Below, piece by piece: positions 46,194-59,597 of a stretch of DNA of 64,000 nucleotides. The translations under genes were made by a program, and so were the position numbers. Where the stretch lies: the NCBI GenBank assembly GCA_910591455.2, contig OU342823.1:3301501-3365500 (forward strand), read 5' to 3'. Every line of letters begins with the position of its first letter. The first letter of the stretch is position 1. The notes beneath the pieces are model-generated. The model was not told the DNA's origin, did not search any database, and saw nothing but the letters and a program-made list of their open reading frames with translations. This DNA comes from Pholis gunnellus. Taxonomy: Eukaryota > Chordata > Actinopteri > Perciformes > Pholidae.

Positions 46194-47099
46194 CATTGTC
46201 TTCGACGTGGACGGTAAAGGTCAGGTGTCGACCCCCTTTGGATTTAAAGAGAGATGTTTTCCCCCTGCGCTGACATTCAACAGTCACAGAGGCTGGAATC
46301 AAACAGTTGAGAGACCTGCTGCTCCGCTGACCGCTCCAGGAGCCCGCATTAGACCAGAATCCTGTCCTTGTAGTTGCAGCTACAAGACATGTTGCGTTGT
46401 CCGCCCTCACTGTGCCTTCAGCTCTCGCTCCATCCACCTACATGAATAACCCACAGCTGATCAGGAATTTAATGCAGCCACATGTGCGCTTTGGACTGGG
46501 AGCATCAAGACGGTGCGTTTGAGGACAGGGAGAAAATCAAATGAAATAGTTTTAAGGAGGAAGAAAAGCTCCCGTTATCTCTTTGTAGAAATAGCAAATA
46601 ATATATACTTCATAGGCTACGCATTGCTACAGTTTGCTTGCCTTAAAGGAATAGACACAGCCGGTTAGCTTAGCTTAGCATAAAGACTGGAAGCAGCAAG
46701 CCATGGCTCTGTCGAAAAGGTAACAAAATCCATCGACCAGCACCTCTAAAGCTGATTCATTTACAAATCATGTCTCATGTGCTTAATCTCAAAAACTGGA
46801 ATGTGAAAAACAACAATTTGCTGTGTTACAGGGGGGTTTGTGTGTACAACAGTTTCCTGGCCGTGAGCAGTTGCCAGGTAACCAGCAGAGACTTTAGGAA
46901 GTTGCCCAGCTGGCGGGTTCTCACATCTCTGAAAACACAAAAGCACATTTTCAAATAGGCATTATATTGATAAATCAACCGTGTATCCAAAATCTAAATT
47001 GTTACTTTCTTCCTGCAGAGATGTTAAAACTTAATCTAGTGACACAATAGACATTATAACAGTTATGAGCCTGGGTCAAATTCTGATGCATGCATTTCA

Positions 47100-47480
47100 C
47101 TCATAGGTGACGTCACCCATTGGTTTGTAGACTACGGTTTCGAAACTTGAGTTCGGCATTTTAGCCATCTTGGATTTTGGCCTTAACCATCTTGTTTTTT
47201 GTAACAAGTGAATTGACGTGACCATATTTTGACTGTGGAGGAGTGATTTAGAGACGCCGTATATGTCTTTGGTAGCTAAATGGACCATCATTTACTAAAT
47301 GAACATCATGCTGTATTGAAGAAGACTTGAAACTAGAGATTGAGACCATAAACTCATGTTTACAATGTTTACTGAGGTAATAAATCAAGACAGAAGTAGA
47401 GTCATTTTCTCATAGACTTCTATACAACCAGAGGAGTGGCCCCCTGCTGGTCAGTAGAGAGAATGCAGGTTTAAGACACT
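47100..47480 (-). repeat. Family A repeat copy
   Basis: It starts GTGACGTCACCCATTGGTTT and ends with CAGAGGAGTGGCCCCCTGCT and GGTCAGTAGAGAGAATGCAG. It is close to the copy at 43735 with an internal deletion of the CCCCGCCCTAAAG block. Confidence 0.75.
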
Positions 47481-48711
47481 TCCACCTTGGCTTCACTCGG
47501 CAGAACCGGAGGTTGACACCTGGTTTTCATTAGCTTAGAATCAGCCGTTTATACCTACATACAGAGCAGATTCTCTTCCCGGAGGCAGAGCAGATGTGCG
47601 AAACTAATCTAAAACCGTGCCAGGGAGAGCGTTCACTGACACACGGGGGGCAGGTTAGGACATCTTCATTAGGAGAAACTGCAACAATGTGATGTTTGCT
47701 TGTTCGTATCGTGTCCAGATAGAAACAAACTTCCCTCAAACTGAAAAACAAGCAGCGATGTATGAATGCTATCAACTCGAAGTCGCCCTAAAAAGAGGCC
47801 TCATTCAATCTGCCATGCAGCAGCAGCTTAGCGGTGGAGAGGTACTGCAGTACTTCACATATATACACACGTATTTACACACATGCATCAAATGTGGAGC
47901 GATGCTAAAATGAGCACCTCCGGCGGTTTGCTCAAGGGCAACTATGCAGTGCCGAGGAGGTAAACTGGCATCCCTCCAGCTGCCGGTCCATACTCCATAC
48001 CTGGTCTGTGCAGGGACTCGAACCAGAGACCTCATCGAGTAAAACATTTAGACGTAGATGTGGTTTTTTTTATTGGCCCGTGACCGATGACCGTTTCAGT
48101 CCAGGAGAAAGCAAGAAAAGCACAGACAGAGAAATACCTGGAGTGGGACGACACACAGAGAACCCAAAGCAATAAGTAGCCTTTAATCCATACACCTTAT
48201 TGTATTGACCATAAAGACATGCAGTAGCACATAAAGTGTCTGAGTGGAGTCTTCTGTTGGACTCCACGGGGCTTTCAGTTGTTTTTAGGGCTTCTCTATC
48301 ATCATTACTCTGTCTACCCTCAAACACTCCACTGTTTTCTGAGGAGTGTGAGGTTTTGTGATTTGAGCTTCCTGTGCTTGCTCTATGTCTTCTTCATTGT
48401 CCTGTCACCCAATCAAAGTGTTGCCTTTGCTTCCTGGCGTATGTGTATTGTGCTCCTAGTTTGAGAAAAGGTAGTTCATTTTTTACTTCCTGCCTGTTGC
48501 TGTCTCTGCTTTTGGGTCCATCTGCTGGCTTCAAACATGACAGAGTCTCACCTGCAAGCACCATATGTGAGAAAATAAATGAACCATGAGCACATCTGAT
48601 AGATTGAAAAAAAAGATGTAGTTAATATTCTTCTATATCTGCTGTACTGCACACTAGAGGGCTGAAAAAACAAGACATATTAATAACATGTAGGCCTGTA
48701 TCTAAACCATG

Positions 48712-50387
48712 CAGTGGTGGGCCGTCAGGGCCTGCAAAGCCTTCTCTGCTGGCCTAAACAGAATCACAAATTTATAGCTATTTTATAATTTAATACTTTT
48801 TCATAAATACACTACATATTTTTCCCATTAGCTTATTTTCTCATTGCACAGCTACTGTCTTCCTCAGTTGCTCTGCTTCCAGCCTGCAGCGCTGCTTACA
48901 GTGCAGCTTGTTTTAAGTAGAGCTTTTATCCAATCAGATTCAGCCCCTGTGTCTCTAGGTAAGAAGAGAGGCCCGAGGCCCTCTAGGTAGACTTTGCAGT
49001 TTAAGTAAATAGGGACGATATTGTTGATTGTCATAGTCTTCAACCAATCAGATCTTTAGTTTGACATGTCAGAGCATTCTAGGTGGCCTACAAGTGTCAG
49101 CATTACCGTGCGGTGTGATTGGTCAGTGGGCTAGTGTCACTGTTGTGAAGCTGAAGCTAGCTAACAGAAGCTAGCTAACAGAACTTAGTAGTAGTAGTAA
49201 AAGTTCAAGTAGAAAGATATGTAAGAAGTTATGACATTGATTTGACATTTTTAGCTTGGTGTAGATTCTTTTTTTTTTACCTATCTTTGTTTTTTTAACA
49301 CTCAATGGCTGAAGGAGGAGAAACTGATTTGGTGGCGGAGTTACTGGCAACGCCTTTCTGGAGAAGGAAAGAAAGGTTCGGCCAACCCCACAGCTAGCAG
49401 CCCTGACCCAGCCAGGAAAAGGATTTGTATGAACGGTATTCCTGGCTAACAGAGTCGGAGAAGCGTTGCACATTTTATGGCTAAGAATGCATTTTTATTT
49501 GCAACTGAGCCTCTTGGTGTTTGGAGCCGTTTGGAGCTACGCTAACCTGAGGTGGCTAACCAAGGCAGCAACACAACACTATAGCAGACAAGTAACGTAC
49601 AAGCTACGAGTGGATCTACAACTCAACGAACATGTTCGCAGGAGGACCTCTGGCTGGAACTGAACCACACCGATGTTCTGTACAGCCGCATCATTAAACT
49701 CTTTGTAATCAAAGAAAGGAGGATGGACTTTGTCTTTAAGTGAACAGCAGCTTTGGTAAGTTAACTGCTTTTGTGTTTTTACATCTGCAGTAGTGTTACT
49801 ACTGTGCTCATTTGTCTATGGTGTCGTTTTTATGATATGGTTAATATTGATCCCTCTGATGTGAATAATATCTGAATGGCTCGTGCTCTTCAGTGTGCGG
49901 TGGAACACGTGTTTTAGCGCCACAGATTTGCTGGATTGATTTGTTGCTTTGTTGTCATATTAATATGTGTGACTGGTTCTTGTGAGTTTGTTCTTGTCAT
50001 TGTGTTAATTGATTTTGACTGTATGCATTGTCCGTTAATGACAAAGCATCCCGTCATGCACGTATTCATCTCTCTGTTTTCTTTTACAAAGCAAGAATTA
50101 TGTTCTGGAGAAATGGGGATTGTGTGGCGATTGCTTTAGCCCTGTTTGAATCAGTAGGGAACAGCTAAACGCTGTGGGGAGAGTTTTCAGCGAGTGTGCT
50201 GCTGTTGGTTTTCCTGCTAAACTAATTTAGCATAGTGTGCGTCCCAGAACACACGTGCATCATCAGAGTACAATGTCGTTCTTCCGTGGTGGGCGTGTCA
50301 GACAGCAAGTTGGGTGGGTTGCCATGTTGAGCGCAGTGGCTCCACCAAAAGAACATTTTATTTCCCACAATTTAAGCTTCTGTATTA

Positions 50388-50426
<39 letters not shown>

Positions 50427-50620
50427 CTAGTATTATTCAAACGTATTGTTCGGATCGTAAGCCTCGTACCGAACGGTTTCATACAAATATGTGTATTGTT
50501 ACACCCCTAGAAACAGATAATAACCGTAGCTGTGGCGTCATAATGAGGTTATTAGGAGGTGGTTCAACTGTAAAAGAACAGCACTGAAGGCCCAGGTATA
50601 AAACTCACGGCCCGCCACTG
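48712..50620 (+). mobile_element. Decayed hAT element, 1.9 kb, with nested hAT piece
   Basis: The ends are CAGTGGTGGGCCGTC and ACGGCCCGCCACTG, with 8-bp flanks AAACCATG (48704-48711) and ATACCATG (50621-50628), one mismatch. Remnants of a transposase N-terminus are readable at about 49305-49475: MAEGGETDLVAELL, then YERYSWLTESEKRCTFY, as in TTF/ZMYM-type hAT proteins. Near 50390-50509 another hAT terminus (GTTACACCCCTA) is embedded. An ATT microsatellite is at 50391-50425. The 10857 locus carries the right part of this element inverted. Confidence 0.75.
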
Positions 50621-50628
50621 ATACCATG

Positions 50629-53100
50629 CCAGTAAAACCTTGGCCTCACAGAATTAACCCTGAAAAACTGTCCGTTAGTGGAACCTTGTTGCTGAAGATT
50701 AACACACAAACTAAATGTGACAAGACACTAAATGAGAGAACCAGAGGGAGAACCCTGGCAGAACATGTACTTTTTTTGTTCCTGTTTCATTGTGCTGTCC
50801 CCCTACAGCTCAAACGTGTCAATTCTAGTGAAACACCTCCCTCTTGTGTTCAGCTTCAAAACTGCATCAACGTGTGAATTAAAAATGTGAATCAGCCCCT
50901 GACCAAATGACTAATGTTTTGGTGCCGTAACCTAGCTGCGGCCATTGCACGGTTATGATGTGGCAGAAAATGACACGCAAAAAGCCTATCATGACACGAA
51001 CAATGTCCCTACAACGTTGTGCTATTTATACGCCGTCCCATGAGGTCAGGCCCATAGAAACATGTGTAGATAATATGAAGGGCTTATTCTAATCAATGAA
51101 AACATAGTTACGATTACTATATTTAATTTATGCTAATAGAGCCCCTGAAATGCTGTTAATGTCATGTGGCCTCTTGCACGTATATTAAATTCAGCACTTA
51201 ACCCAACCACATTTTACAAGTTGACTTGGTAGAGTCTGAGCTCACCTGTACAAACCAGGTCGCTGTGAGTCGTCTTCTGCTTGGCAGTGGATTTGTTTAT
51301 TCTTGCTGTGAATTAACTATTATTATTATTATCATTATTATATGTAGGCCTAATGCTCTGTGGCTGTGAACATCTCACTTTTGTCTTCATATTTGTCTTC
51401 AGTGGGAATCGATGTGATCGGTACTCGATGTCTCATGTCTGTGTGTCATGAATAATAAACCAGACTGGACTTTATTCACATCTGCTGAGTTTCTCTTTAA
51501 GAACGTGATCAATCCTGGTTTGGTTCGTTACGCAGCTGAGCAGAGACAAAACACAGAGGGCCATCCGGTTTATTTTAAGCAACTGTAATGATGCATTGTG
51601 TCCAGCAGATGGTGCTAAATATGCACTCCATGGACAGGGAGGCCTGTGGCTGTTGATTTGGTCTCCACATGTTCTTCCAGCTTGAGCCTTTACTGTGCAT
51701 TTAGATGGGTTTATTCCCGTACACAAAGAGCACCTGAAGTCAACCCAGTACACCTTTCCAATGGGTCATTTTCATGGTTTCTAGTAGAAAGACAACAATA
51801 ATTCAGAGGCAGAAGACGAGCAGCTTTAAAATGATTTATTTATTTTTTTACTTACAAGAACTTCTTAAGCACCAAGATTATGCCCTCAGAAATCTAGTCA
51901 TTAAGGAATCAATAAATACAAATATCAACACAACTACATTTGATAAGCTGAAGTCACACATGAAATGTTCAAAGTCATTAAAGCAGATAGAATGTGACTT
52001 TGAGGTAACTTAAGAGCTTTAGCACTCAGTGTGAAATAATGAAGTCTTACAGTCTATGAAGTCAGCTGCAGTGATTAACAGTATGTGAACTGGTCATATA
52101 ACAAAGCCTCATGTCCATCCTGGTCTTTCTTAAAAAAATAGAACTATAAACCCAAAAGTCAAACTAGACCCATCACCCGCCACACAGTCGCCATGGTAAT
52201 CTGTCTCACCAATACGCATTACCCTCATCGCTGTGCTCCAGTAAAGTATGACGGCGTGCATCAGAGGAGAATCACACGGGTGAGCTTCACTTCCATCAGT
52301 CAGCAGCTCGCTGAGCGTCTGCATGGAGAACCATTGAGCACCACAGGTGTTGTACTCCTCAACTATCACACAGGCAACACCCCGACAAACAACGGACTGT
52401 AGATGAAATTATATATTCCTAATGAAGAACATGAGCTATTTTGAAGCATAAACTATTGTGACCACAACCAGGGTTCCCACTCTTTTCGGTGATTTGGCTG
52501 GTGACAGACAGGGTTTGCCCCATACAGTAATATGCATCACTAATAAAATAAACAGAATGTTGAAACTGAAGATTTTCAATGAAATGAAAAACAAGTGTTT
52601 TCCAGGACGTGTGGGAGCACCCAGAACTTTTACAATTCTTCCACGAGTCAAAGCTGCCACATGAGCAGAAGCAGCACTCGTCTACAGAGACATCCATCAT
52701 GAAGTCTCAGCAGAATAACAACTTCAAGCAACTCAGTACTGCTTGAACATAAATGCAACATGGAAAGGTTCAATAAATGGTTCAAATTGATGCTGACTTT
52801 TATATCCCACTAAGATCCTACAATTCCCATAATGCAACACACAATTCTGTGGGCCTGAGCTGAGATCAGCGATGACATCGTCAGGGTTATTTTCTCAGTC
52901 GTGGCCACAGCAGACGGAGCGCCTCATGACAAACTTTGTGTGTCACATTGGTGGAGTGTTCCTGACAGTGAGCAGAGTGAGCAGAGTGAGACACACGCTG
53001 ACCTTTGAACTGCAACGCAAACCCAAAAGAAGATTCTCCTCTGAAATCAATATGATGAGCAGATGAAGCTTCATGCAGCCTAACGGACGTTCTGCAAACA
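50629..53100. other. Intergenic, no gene seen
   Basis: There are no convincing exons or transposon ends. Short ATT repeats lie at 51310-51340. Short frames at 51774-52013 and 52436-52700 lack recognisable domains. Confidence 0.4.
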
Positions 53101-53224
53101 CAAAGTCATTTTATTTGACTTCAGGAGTTCTGCTTATGTTTCCTTTGCACAGCACCACACATCTTGTACAGAGCTAAAATGAGGAACGCCAGTTTCACAG
53201 TCCATGTATGTACATATATATGTA

Positions 53225-53270
53225 TAGTGTGTGTGTGTGCGTGCGTGCGTGCGTGTGTGTGTGTGTGTCC
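53225..53270. repeat. Imperfect (GT)n tract in the HCCS 3' UTR region
   Basis: GT and GCGT repeats lie just downstream of the HCCS stop codon and before the likely polyadenylation signal. Confidence 0.85.
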
Positions 53271-53280
53271 CGAGTCCCTT

Positions 53281-56200
53281 TTAGGAGGTCCAGCGCATCC
53301 AGGTCACCTTCATGCGGTCCCAGACGGCGCCTAACGAGTCGTAGGCGGGGCGCACATCCAGGATGGAGAACTGGTAGTTCTCCTTGTTGATTTCGCCGTC
53401 GTAGTAGTCGATGACGTAGCGCACCTCCTTCCCACAGCGGTCGATGATCCAGTCGTGGCGGTCGAAAGGCAGCTCATAGCTAATGAGAAGGAGAAGAAGA
53501 GATGAATCCACTGAAATAAGATGGTGCTTCTGATCTCGAGGCAGATTAGCAGATGGCATTTAGCATAAGCTAACTGAAAGGTTAACGGCTACCATGAAGG
53601 GTATTTTAATAACAATGAAGTCTGGCTACATGTAGACGTAACGTAGACCAAACCCGGCAAATCAAGCGGTGCTTTTTATGTTCTGTAACTGGAGCATTAA
53701 ATCATGGTGGAATCAGCAAGCTAGCTAGCACACCCCTAAATGTGTAGAATTGAACAACTTCAATGCCTCATCCACACCCTCTTGTCACAGCGGAGGATGG
53801 CACATCACCATCGCCGGATAATCAGTCAATAACATTGATTCACCGCACGTTCTGACGGCTTCACGTCCACAGATTGTAACGCTACACTGGTTACAGAAAA
53901 TAGTCCGTCGATAGACGGCAGGTAAAGTGTGAAGGAGCTCACCCCATCCAGTGGCGGAAGCGAGCCCTCGGTGAGAACTCTTTGGCTTTACCGCCGAACC
54001 TCTTCAGGGTCGGCCCACATGGACATTCACTGCAGGACAACACAAGACACAGTCCTTAAATAACAGGAAGGTCAAGACGACTTTGTAAAACTATAGAAAT
54101 AGAAATATGATATCTGACTCGATAAGAATGGGTCTCTGATGAAAGGAAAGCTGCACATTGTGAACTCACCCTGCGTGCAGCGCCTCCCACTTCAGGATCT
54201 CCTGCCAGGCCTGCTCGTTGTTCGTGTTGTGGATTTTTATGATGTTGGTCATATCTTTAGCGCCGAGGTCATCCTCACGCCAGCGCCACCTGCAGAGCGA
54301 ACAAGACTGACCGTTAAATCACATTAATTAAGAACCCACCCAGAGTCTCCGCCCCCTCGACACCGCTGCCTCCTTTCAGTTTGAGAGTGTGACGCTGTAA
54401 TCATTAAGGCCTGTAGTATATGCACACTGAGCGTTTGGACATTGAGCCAATTAAACATTATTAAGATTAGATTTTTTTTTTTTAAAGGACAGACACATTC
54501 TACTGCGTCTTATTGTGGGCACAACTTACACTCTGAAGTGCAACACTTCCACACAGACAGCTTTGGCAATGTTAACCGAACCATGCTAGTCAGGTTAGCC
54601 TTTGGGTGAATCATGTAGCTCATAGTGCTGTGCGATATGACCAAATATGTATATCACGGTATTTTGCATAACTTTAGCGGTACCACGGTATATCACGGTA
54701 TTCTTTTCAAACTCATACACCTCACCATAAGGCCAAGTGTGCGGAAGAGAAACACTTTTATTTCAATGTTTTCGCAGCACTCGTTTGGGAATGCGGTCTT
54801 TTCAGCAATTTCAATTGTTAAAATCGACCAGAGATATTTGATTTTCACACATAAATTTTCATGAGATCTGCTCTATGATGTCTTTCCTTGTCTCTCCTCC
54901 CTGTGTCACGGTGTGGGTACATCTCACTAGAGTAAGGAAACGTTTCAGAATACCCTTATTTGATTGGCTAAACTGCATCACGTGACGTGATTTACAACGC
55001 ATTGGTCGGCGTTTTTCCTGCACCGCTTAACAAGCGCCTTAACAAGCGCCGTAAATGCTGGAAAGGAGCGTGAATGAGTGCGCTGCATAAGGCAAAGGCC
55101 CGCAACCCACTGAAAACGGGTCCACGGCGACCCACCAGTTGAGAATCTCTGGTCTGCAGGATCGTGACGAGCGGTGAACAGCTGTTCGTGTGGCGTGTGG
55201 CGTGTCTTCCGTCTCTTCCGCTTTCCTTCACCTACATTCCCCTGGGTCCTAAGTCCCTCCCGTTACAGCGTCTTATCACCCTCTATGTACCAACGTACAT
55301 CTATTACAAATACCACACACATTAAACGTAATCAGTGTTGCATATGTGTCAAACTCTGTCGGTGCATCTCCGGTCTGTCTATGTTCATCCTGCATCAATC
55401 TGTTCTGTTCTTTAATGTAACGTTGTGCACGTGATGAGCCTCTCCCGGCTGTTAGCAGACTGTTGTGCTAGCAGGCGAGTGAGCTGTACCCAGCATGCAG
55501 TTCGGCGGTGAAATTATATAAATGTACAATTATTAGTGTTACAAATTGTTTCTGTGTCACAAACTGTTGTGTCGTGGTGTTTTGCCCTGTTAAATAGCGT
55601 TAGTTGTGGGTTATTCATTGTTGTGTTATAAAGTTAGAACCATGATCAAGGGTCCCTCTCAATACAGTTCATAGAACTAGCTCCGACTGTGACGCAAGCC
55701 GCGGCGAACAATGTATTTTGCCACCTGCTGAAGATTGACAGTTGTTGATAGACTGTGCTCCGGTATGACGGTATATGAAAAATTCATATCGTACGGGAAA
55801 TAATACCGGTATACCGCCCAGCACTAGTAGCTCATATGGTGAACGTGTACTACTGGTTACCACTACGCGGTTATCAACCGTCTTAGTTAAGCAGGTTCTC
55901 TTCATCAGGCATCATGTGCACTTTACCATAAAAAGGAGGCGTTTGGCCTCTTCTGCCACACTAACACAACCAATCACGTGCCGCCTACTTCCATCAAGAG
56001 GAACATGTTATAATGGAGCGCTATGAGGAATTTAAGAAAATGATGACAGCAGGAACAACACTGATGCTGCAAACAAGGCAAGATAGGTTAGTTAATATCT
56101 ATTTGATCACTTTATGCACTCATGATGTCTACCGTTTATTCTGCAACCCTTACGTTTTAAACCTAATGGACGTCATGCTCAAGAATTACACTTAGCTCTG

Positions 56201-57848
56201 AAGGTGGAAATCTCTTGAGTTTTTGGCCAAATATTGATTGATTATTATCGATGCTGTGGCAGACAGGAAGGGGGAGACCACATAAATGCAGCAGTAGGGC
56301 AGAAGTCTGGAATGCTCCAGATAAAAAAGAAACTGCGTTCAGAGGGAGGATTAAAGTCCACAAAAAAAGAGAGTGATCGACGGTGAAAGAGCGCTCCTCT
56401 GGGCGGGGGAGATGTGACGAGCTCACCTGCAGACTTTTGTCATCAGACAATGTTTGTGCTTTTCAAATTCAGAATCGAATCAAAACTATATTGAATTACT
56501 CTCATTGCCAGCCTGCCGGCCTCATACTCTCTAATGAAGAGTATGAGGGGATGTTACATGCTAGAAAAACCCAAAACGACCTGTGCTACATTACTGCACA
56601 CATGCCCGGTGATGAACTGGCGTACAGAAGCCACGCGGTATGGACTGACCCTTTCCGCAGCATGGCGTTCCAGAACATCTGCTCAGACGGGTAAACCCAG
56701 TTCTTTTCCGTGTTGTGACGGGGAATGGTGGACTCCTCTCTGGCCAGGTGGAGAGCGAAGGGCTGGTCTTCAGCGGGTACTTGGTTAGGAGGAGGCATCT
56801 GCACACACGGGCAGGAGAGACGGCTCACAACACGATACACACTCAGCCGTTCAGCACTACAAATGTTATCCTTAGCTCATCGCTCCAAGACGTTCAGCCT
56901 TTGTTAACTGTTAAATGGTGCTTTAGATCACACAGTGATCCATTTCAGCTTGGCTTTCATACTATCACTGCTCTGTCCAGCCAGCACCCACTCCCTCTGT
57001 TCCTCCACGCAGGTGGTGCACTTACCATGTTAGCTGGGTCGATGTCACTCTTCGTGGCTTCTGCAGCTTTCATGGGACACTCCACAAAGTCATAGGCCCG
57101 GTCCTGGTGAACTGGACCTGCTGCCGCTTGGTGCATCGGACACTCGGCCGGGGGAGACGCTACAGGAAACAAGAGCACCTGATTTGAGGCCTGGCGGGTA
57201 CCAACCCTGGACAGTACGAGCTTAAAACCTTCAACAATACGAATGTTGAAAAGATGTGACAGAGTGCAGCGCTGTCTTGTTCCAGTTCTGATTGTAACAG
57301 CTATACTTGCGCAACAAATAGTTTGGTATATTTTGATTTCAAGTTGCACATTTTGCTGTTTGCTGGCCCTACTTTTGTAACGATACAATGATAATCAGTG
57401 GAAGCCAATGGCCAGGAATTGGTTGACAATCTCTCAGGCAACATCAGAGAGCATTGGCACAAACCACTGAAACAAAACCAACCTGCAACGTATCCGTCAG
57501 TGCCTCCAGGAAATGGATTCGCTAAAGCGGTACAGGCATGTCACAAATAACTGAATAAGCCAGCATGGACTATAATGTTGATACCTTTCACAGGCTGAGC
57601 TTGATGCATGGGACACTCTGCAGGTGGAGACACTAAGAGAGGCAGACAAACAAATTGCAACGTGTTAACATCATTTCACCAACTATTGCTAAAAACTAAA
57701 ACAATTGTAGTTCAAAAATAAAACAACTTTTGTAGGCACCTTTGACAGGCTGGGCTTCTTGGTGCATGGGGCAGCCCTGAGGGGGAGCGGCCATCATGGC
57801 CTCTGCCCGGACTGTAGGAGCAGCAGGTGTGGATAAGGAGGCTCCCAT
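53281..57848 (-). CDS. hccs: Holocytochrome c-type synthase (cytochrome c heme lyase), 7 coding exons
   Basis: HCCS attaches heme covalently to the CXXCH motif of apocytochromes c and c1 at the mitochondrial inner membrane, facing the intermembrane space. Coding exons (minus strand) are 57848-57740, 57632-57585, 57159-57026, 56798-56650, 54289-54170, 54029-53943 and 53479-53281. All have GT/AG boundaries and join without a frame break to 281 residues plus TAA, against 268 in human. The start MGASLS matches the family's MGLS-type N-terminus, with Gly2 suited to myristoylation. Cys-Pro motifs are at C26, C43, C59 and C80. WVYPSEQMFWNAML, HNTNNEQAW (H167, equivalent to the heme-ligand H154 of human), LKWEALHAGECPCGP, GYELPFDRHDWI and the terminal WMRWTS are the conserved core. 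The intact frame argues for a functional gene. A minus-strand AATAAA at 53115-53110 would give a 3' UTR of about 190 nt. Confidence 0.96.
54623..55826. mobile_element. hAT element, 1.2 kb, in an HCCS intron
   Basis: The ends TAGTGCTGTGCGATATGACC and CCGCCCAGCACTA share inverted TAGTGCTG/CAGCACTA tips, with a perfect 8-bp target duplication GTAGCTCA (54615-54622 and 55827-55834). CACGGTAT-type motifs repeat near both ends. No transposase frame. A second decayed hAT-like end (CCCACCAGTTGAGAATCTCT) is inside at about 55132-55152. Confidence 0.88.
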
Positions 57849-57869
57849 CCTGCCCTGTCAGATGTGGGT

Positions 57870-57872
<3 letters not shown>

Positions 57873-57949
<77 letters not shown>
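57873..57949. repeat. (CA)n microsatellite upstream of the HCCS start codon
   Basis: About 38 CA repeats, read as (TG)n on the gene's strand. They end about 18 nt before a likely 3' splice site (AG at 57856-57855), which lies just upstream of the ATG at 57848. Confidence 0.95.
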
Positions 57950-57952
<3 letters not shown>

Positions 57953-58765
57953 TGTCAGATGAACTGGTGTGGGTAATAGTGGTAGGCTAATCACAGGAAC
58001 TAGTTCACTGGATGTAGTCTGCAGCACCATGAGTCAGAAACAGTCCAGCACTGAGCTGGACTGGACATCCTCTCATTGTCCAACCTGTATTAAACACTAT
58101 AACGTTTCTGATCAACCAGCCATTGTAGCCACATCGATGGAGGCAGACATGTAAAGAATGATTTGACTCGACATAAAGCACTTCCCTGACTAACGATGAG
58201 AGCTAACTTTACGTCTACAGTTCAGGTCAGGTATCGGCGCAAAGTTATGTCAAAGTGCCTTTACACTTAAGGGAATAATATCATACATTATGATAAACTT
58301 GAAGTAGTTCAGTCGAAGGAATATTTATAACTAACGCACATAAGATATTAATGTTAACGGTCAGAATGTCTGAACAGCCAGACATGTGATCCTACCAGAA
58401 GTTATCCTTGATTAACCTCACGGTGAATGTTAGCATCAAAGCTAACGCAGTAACGCTAGCTAGTAGCTACATCTCAGATGTATTTAAATACAATGACATA
58501 ATGAAGTGAAACGAAATGTCAAAAATCAGTCTGACAACCAGGCGATAGCGGTACTAGTACTAGCTAACTTAGCCACTTTCATGGATTGTTAGCTACCTAG
58601 CAGCTATGCTAACGTTAGCCGACATGTTTACGGTCTTATTTCTACTTTAACGTCCTTTAAACAAAGCACGTTAACAATACATTCAGGTTGGCTCTTTCTC
58701 TCTCTAGTCGCATTATCTACAGTATGGTGCGAACAGAACAAGAGCGAGATAAACACCTGACTGAC

Positions 58766-58920
58766 CTGTAAGAGAAGTCAGCACAGAGGCGTCTGGTGTC
58801 GGTTTGCTATCCCAATGTCAACGAGCAGGACACGTTACTGTGGGTTATGTGTGCAGTGCGTAAACCAGATACGTCATCACGCTGCATTAGACAACACGAC
58901 GTACACATTTGGTAACATGT
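58766..58920 (-). promoter_or_regulatory. Putative HCCS promoter and non-coding exon 1
   Basis: On the minus strand a good splice donor, TTACAG|GTCAGT, lies at 58766/58765. No ATG-led frame leads into it, so it would end a non-coding first exon. Upstream are a CRE-like TGACGTA near 58875 and CpG-containing unique DNA. Inferred from gene position; the transcription start is not defined. Confidence 0.45.
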
Positions 58921-59597
58921 GGGCGATATAACAAGAGCTGCATCATTACATAGCAATACAATAACAACGCAAACGTCTTCTTCCTCATATGTAATGAGCC
59001 CATAGTTGTCAATATTCAATATTGTGGTGTTTCTGATATTTTGTCCATCTGCTTTTACTTGTGGTTATATCAAATATAAAGCCAGTGTACCACCAAAGAG
59101 GACATGTGTCTAAATGTCCTGTCTTTAGAATAGACTAATAACTGTAGCGTGTGTAATAAGATCATATATCTTGGACATTTTATTGGGCTACAGAATAACA
59201 GATGATAAGGATAGATTTAGCTATGCTGCATAATGTGTGCAGAAGCAAACATCTTAAGTTTAGTACATGTAGGTAACTGAAGGTGTCTCTGTTCAGAGCA
59301 CTTTGCACACCACTCTACTATTCCTGGGGTTAAACCACAGAAACACAAGTGTATAGCTTATAATGATGCTATGAGGATATCACTAGAGACCTAGAGGGTG
59401 CAGCGCAAGTGGCATGCTTGTGGTTCCAAACTGTTCTAAGACATCTCATGTTAACATGTATTTATCATACATAAGGTTTAGTAGCTATTGCAAGCTACCA
59501 GTCTCGGCTGTGGATACATTATAGTTGTCTCTTTGTAGGACACTGATTTCTATTCTATTTAAAACATTATGTGTTATTGTGCTTTTGTTTATAAAAT

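Noticed and set aside
53281..57848. HCCS as a processed pseudogene
   Set aside because: It has introns with proper GT/AG sites, and all seven exons join in frame with key residues intact.
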